Part shown: in pieces, positions 62,333 through 64,000 of the stretch
Position numbering within the stretch: the first letter of the stretch is position 1
How the letters are laid out: the number at the start of each line of letters is the position of its first letter
Source: Deroplatys truncata
Taxonomy: Eukaryota; Arthropoda; Insecta; Mantodea; Mantidae
Assembly (NCBI GenBank): GCA_030765065.1
Contig: CM060989.1
Coordinates: 63,502,001 to 63,566,000 of the forward strand
Reading direction: 5' to 3'
Length of the DNA stretch: 64,000 nt
Program-made: the position numbers and the translations under genes
Notes under the pieces: generated by a model
What the model was told of the DNA's origin: nothing
Databases searched by the model: none
The model's input: the letters and a program-made list of their open reading frames with translations, nothing else

Positions 62333-62671
62333 CTAAGAGACAAAGTTCACCAAAATGTTAACAAATTTTATAAAAAACTCCTTCTTACACCCATGTATAG
62401 TGATGTAGTTAATATCAGTGATTAGAAAAATTGATGTATACAACTTATCGTTTTAAAGGGCCATGTTTCAGAAGTGTTTCCTTCTGAAATTGTCCTGTTA
62501 GAAAAGACATGAAGTGATGTGTGGTTTATCTAATCCGACTATTTCTATTCACTGATAGTAAATAATGTAATATTTGCTATCGCTTAATTCAAAATCTTTT
62601 TAATACAAAGAAATAAAAAATCAATTCAACCAATGGGAAAGGCATTACTTCAACCCAAACTGTCTTTCTCT
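62333..62671. other. Unclassified intron
   Basis: No recognised feature. Confidence 0.3.
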
Positions 62672-63640
62672 TGAGGCAGTATTTTAATACCTGAATAATT
62701 TCAATTGTATTTTATATAAAAGTAAATTCAATAAGAGCCCGCCTTGAAACAATATGTATGTAATAATTATTTGAATTGTATGTAACAGTTATTGCAACTG
62801 CTTATTTTTATTGTAAACATGTTTTATAAATGTTATGTGAATACATTATATACTTTAATAATGCAATAGCTGTGAGATAATAAGTTTTAAGTTGCTAACA
62901 ATGAGGTAATAATGAGGTAACCTTGTAGCAATAATGAGTTAGAGTGTTTGAAAAGTTACCAGTCATGATTATATCAAAGATAAGGTAAATTCAGTAACAG
63001 TTTAAAATTAGCCAATCAATAGCAGGAAAAAGTTTAAGTAACATGCAGATATTCTATTGGACTAGAATTAGCCAATCAGAGACTTGAAATACTGAAGCTT
63101 ACAGTTTTAATCGTTTAAAGTTGTTCAGTTGCTGGCAAGCCTTGGTGGTGAACAGATGTAAGATGTGTTCTCTACGAGTGAATCGTAAAATATGTATACG
63201 CGCTAAGTGAAAGTATTGAAGATTCTCACAGTTCTTAAAAAGTGTAGTGCTTTATAAAAATGTGCAAGAACTAATGAAAGAAGTGAATTTAAAAACTTAA
63301 ATTCTGTGATGTCTACAATCATTGTCACACCGCACCCTAATTTAGAGATATGTAACTCTACAAACAAGACTGACGCAGCCGAGGCAAATTCAAACATAAA
63401 TAATATATACAAACAGTTTTAATAACAAAGTTAAATATTATAGTGTAAAACTTGGAGTGTAATAACAAAAACACATCTTGAAATCAGCTTCTCGTACGTA
63501 GCAGCATATTGCGTAATAACAGTAACTATTACGTAACCAAACAAAACAGAAGCAGCACAACATAACCTTCTTCAAGTTTAAAAAATACGTAAGACAAACA
63601 ACTTCTTCACTCTAACACGACTGCAATGCACATTCACAGT
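62672..63640 (+). repeat. Repeat X (LTR-like), copy 2, without insertion
   Basis: Collinear with 37442-39590 minus the IS630-like element. It contains CCAATCAGAGACTTG, a TATAAA-like box and GACGCAGCCGAG. It keeps the empty target AAGTGTAGTGC at about 63240. Confidence 0.68.
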
Positions 63641-64000
63641 ATCTAAGCTTTCTTTCCTGTTTTTTCTTTCTTTCTTTCTTTATGCACATATCTAGTTCTG
63701 GTTATCATTGAGATCTTATTATGCATACTTGTTTTCTATCTTGTGATGTGTTCTATAGTGTAATAGTACTGCTTATTTTTCTATTTCACTGTTTTTATGC
63801 TCTTTAGCCGATTTTTTATATTTTCTAAGTACCTTTTTTCTCGGTCTTAATTAATTTCGTATACTCTGGGTTTTCTGAATAAAGGTACTTTTTCTGTCCT
63901 TTTGGAGTTTTGAGATTTTTAATGTGGTGTTTGTTTTTTGATGCTCTGAAGATTATTTTCAAAATTTACACATGCTCAAGGTTCTGCCTCCTTATGTTTT
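63641..64000. other. Intron end with a CTTT microsatellite
   Basis: (CTTT)n repeats at about 63661-63682. Otherwise unclassified. Confidence 0.6.

Noticed and set aside
59879..60160. Minus-strand ORF with a His/Thr dipeptide run
   Set aside because: Translation of the GT microsatellite and flanking repeats F and G, not a protein.
1..64000. CRISPR arrays, bacterial operons or integrated viral genes
   Set aside because: No regularly spaced short repeats, no prokaryotic-style gene clusters and no recognisable viral polyprotein, capsid or replicase sequence were seen.

Overview
The window is intronic and exonic DNA of a large-genome insect. It is AT-rich, has spliceosomal introns with canonical GT/AG borders, and is packed with insect-type transposons. 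I cannot name the species. The density of mariner, Penelope-like (PLE), IS630-like and pogo relics would suit a cockroach, termite, stick insect or large-genome hemipteran.

One host gene accounts for all host coding sequence I can support. It is a Rap guanine-nucleotide exchange factor of the RapGEF2/6 (PDZ-GEF, Drosophila dizzy/Gef26) type on the minus strand. Twelve internal exons (62332 down to 139, about 2.3 kb of coding sequence) read through in one frame across every junction. In order they give the end of a PDZ domain, a linker, a Ras-association domain, a CDC25/RasGEF catalytic domain and a Ser/Pro-rich tail. The N-terminal exons lie beyond 64000 and the last exon(s) lie below position 1. 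The intron between the last two visible exons is 22.1 kb.

The rest is intron filled with nested mobile elements. 1-3.7 kb: a TA-target element with an IS630-like element inside it, then a Tc1-like transposase relic. 6-12.4 kb: Tc1-like and mariner relics, a PIF/Harbinger-type MITE, a 5'-truncated LINE with a 14-bp target duplication, and a palindromic-ended MITE inside an older repeat. 12.5-19.1 kb: PLE debris carrying a mariner with an intact 353-codon transposase, and a pogo-type MITE inside another mariner. 19.3-22.2 kb: an IS630-like element split by an inverted PLE pair that is itself split by a mariner. 22.8-26.3 kb: a second inverted PLE pair, a pogo/Tigger element inside a repeat, and a 109-bp PLE tail. 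26.9-37 kb: MITEs, a deleted mariner, a LINE inside a LINE with a 13-bp duplication, and PLE plus pogo debris. 37.4-51 kb: an LTR-like repeat carrying an IS630-like element, two further IS630-like families, PIF-type MITEs, a third inverted PLE pair, SINE-like tRNA-derived pieces and LINE endonuclease fragments. 51-64 kb: mostly copies of the same repeats.

The most interesting signals are in the PLE debris. The 3' tails of several PLE subfamilies carry hammerhead-ribozyme cores (CUGANGA, stem II, GAAAC, a two-base-pair stem III, GUH). PLE copies also recur as 5'-truncated pairs joined head to head with both ribozyme-bearing 3' ends outward, flanked by 12-13 bp target duplications. PLE hammerheads are already described for the group, but the repeated inverted-pair architecture here deserves a closer look.
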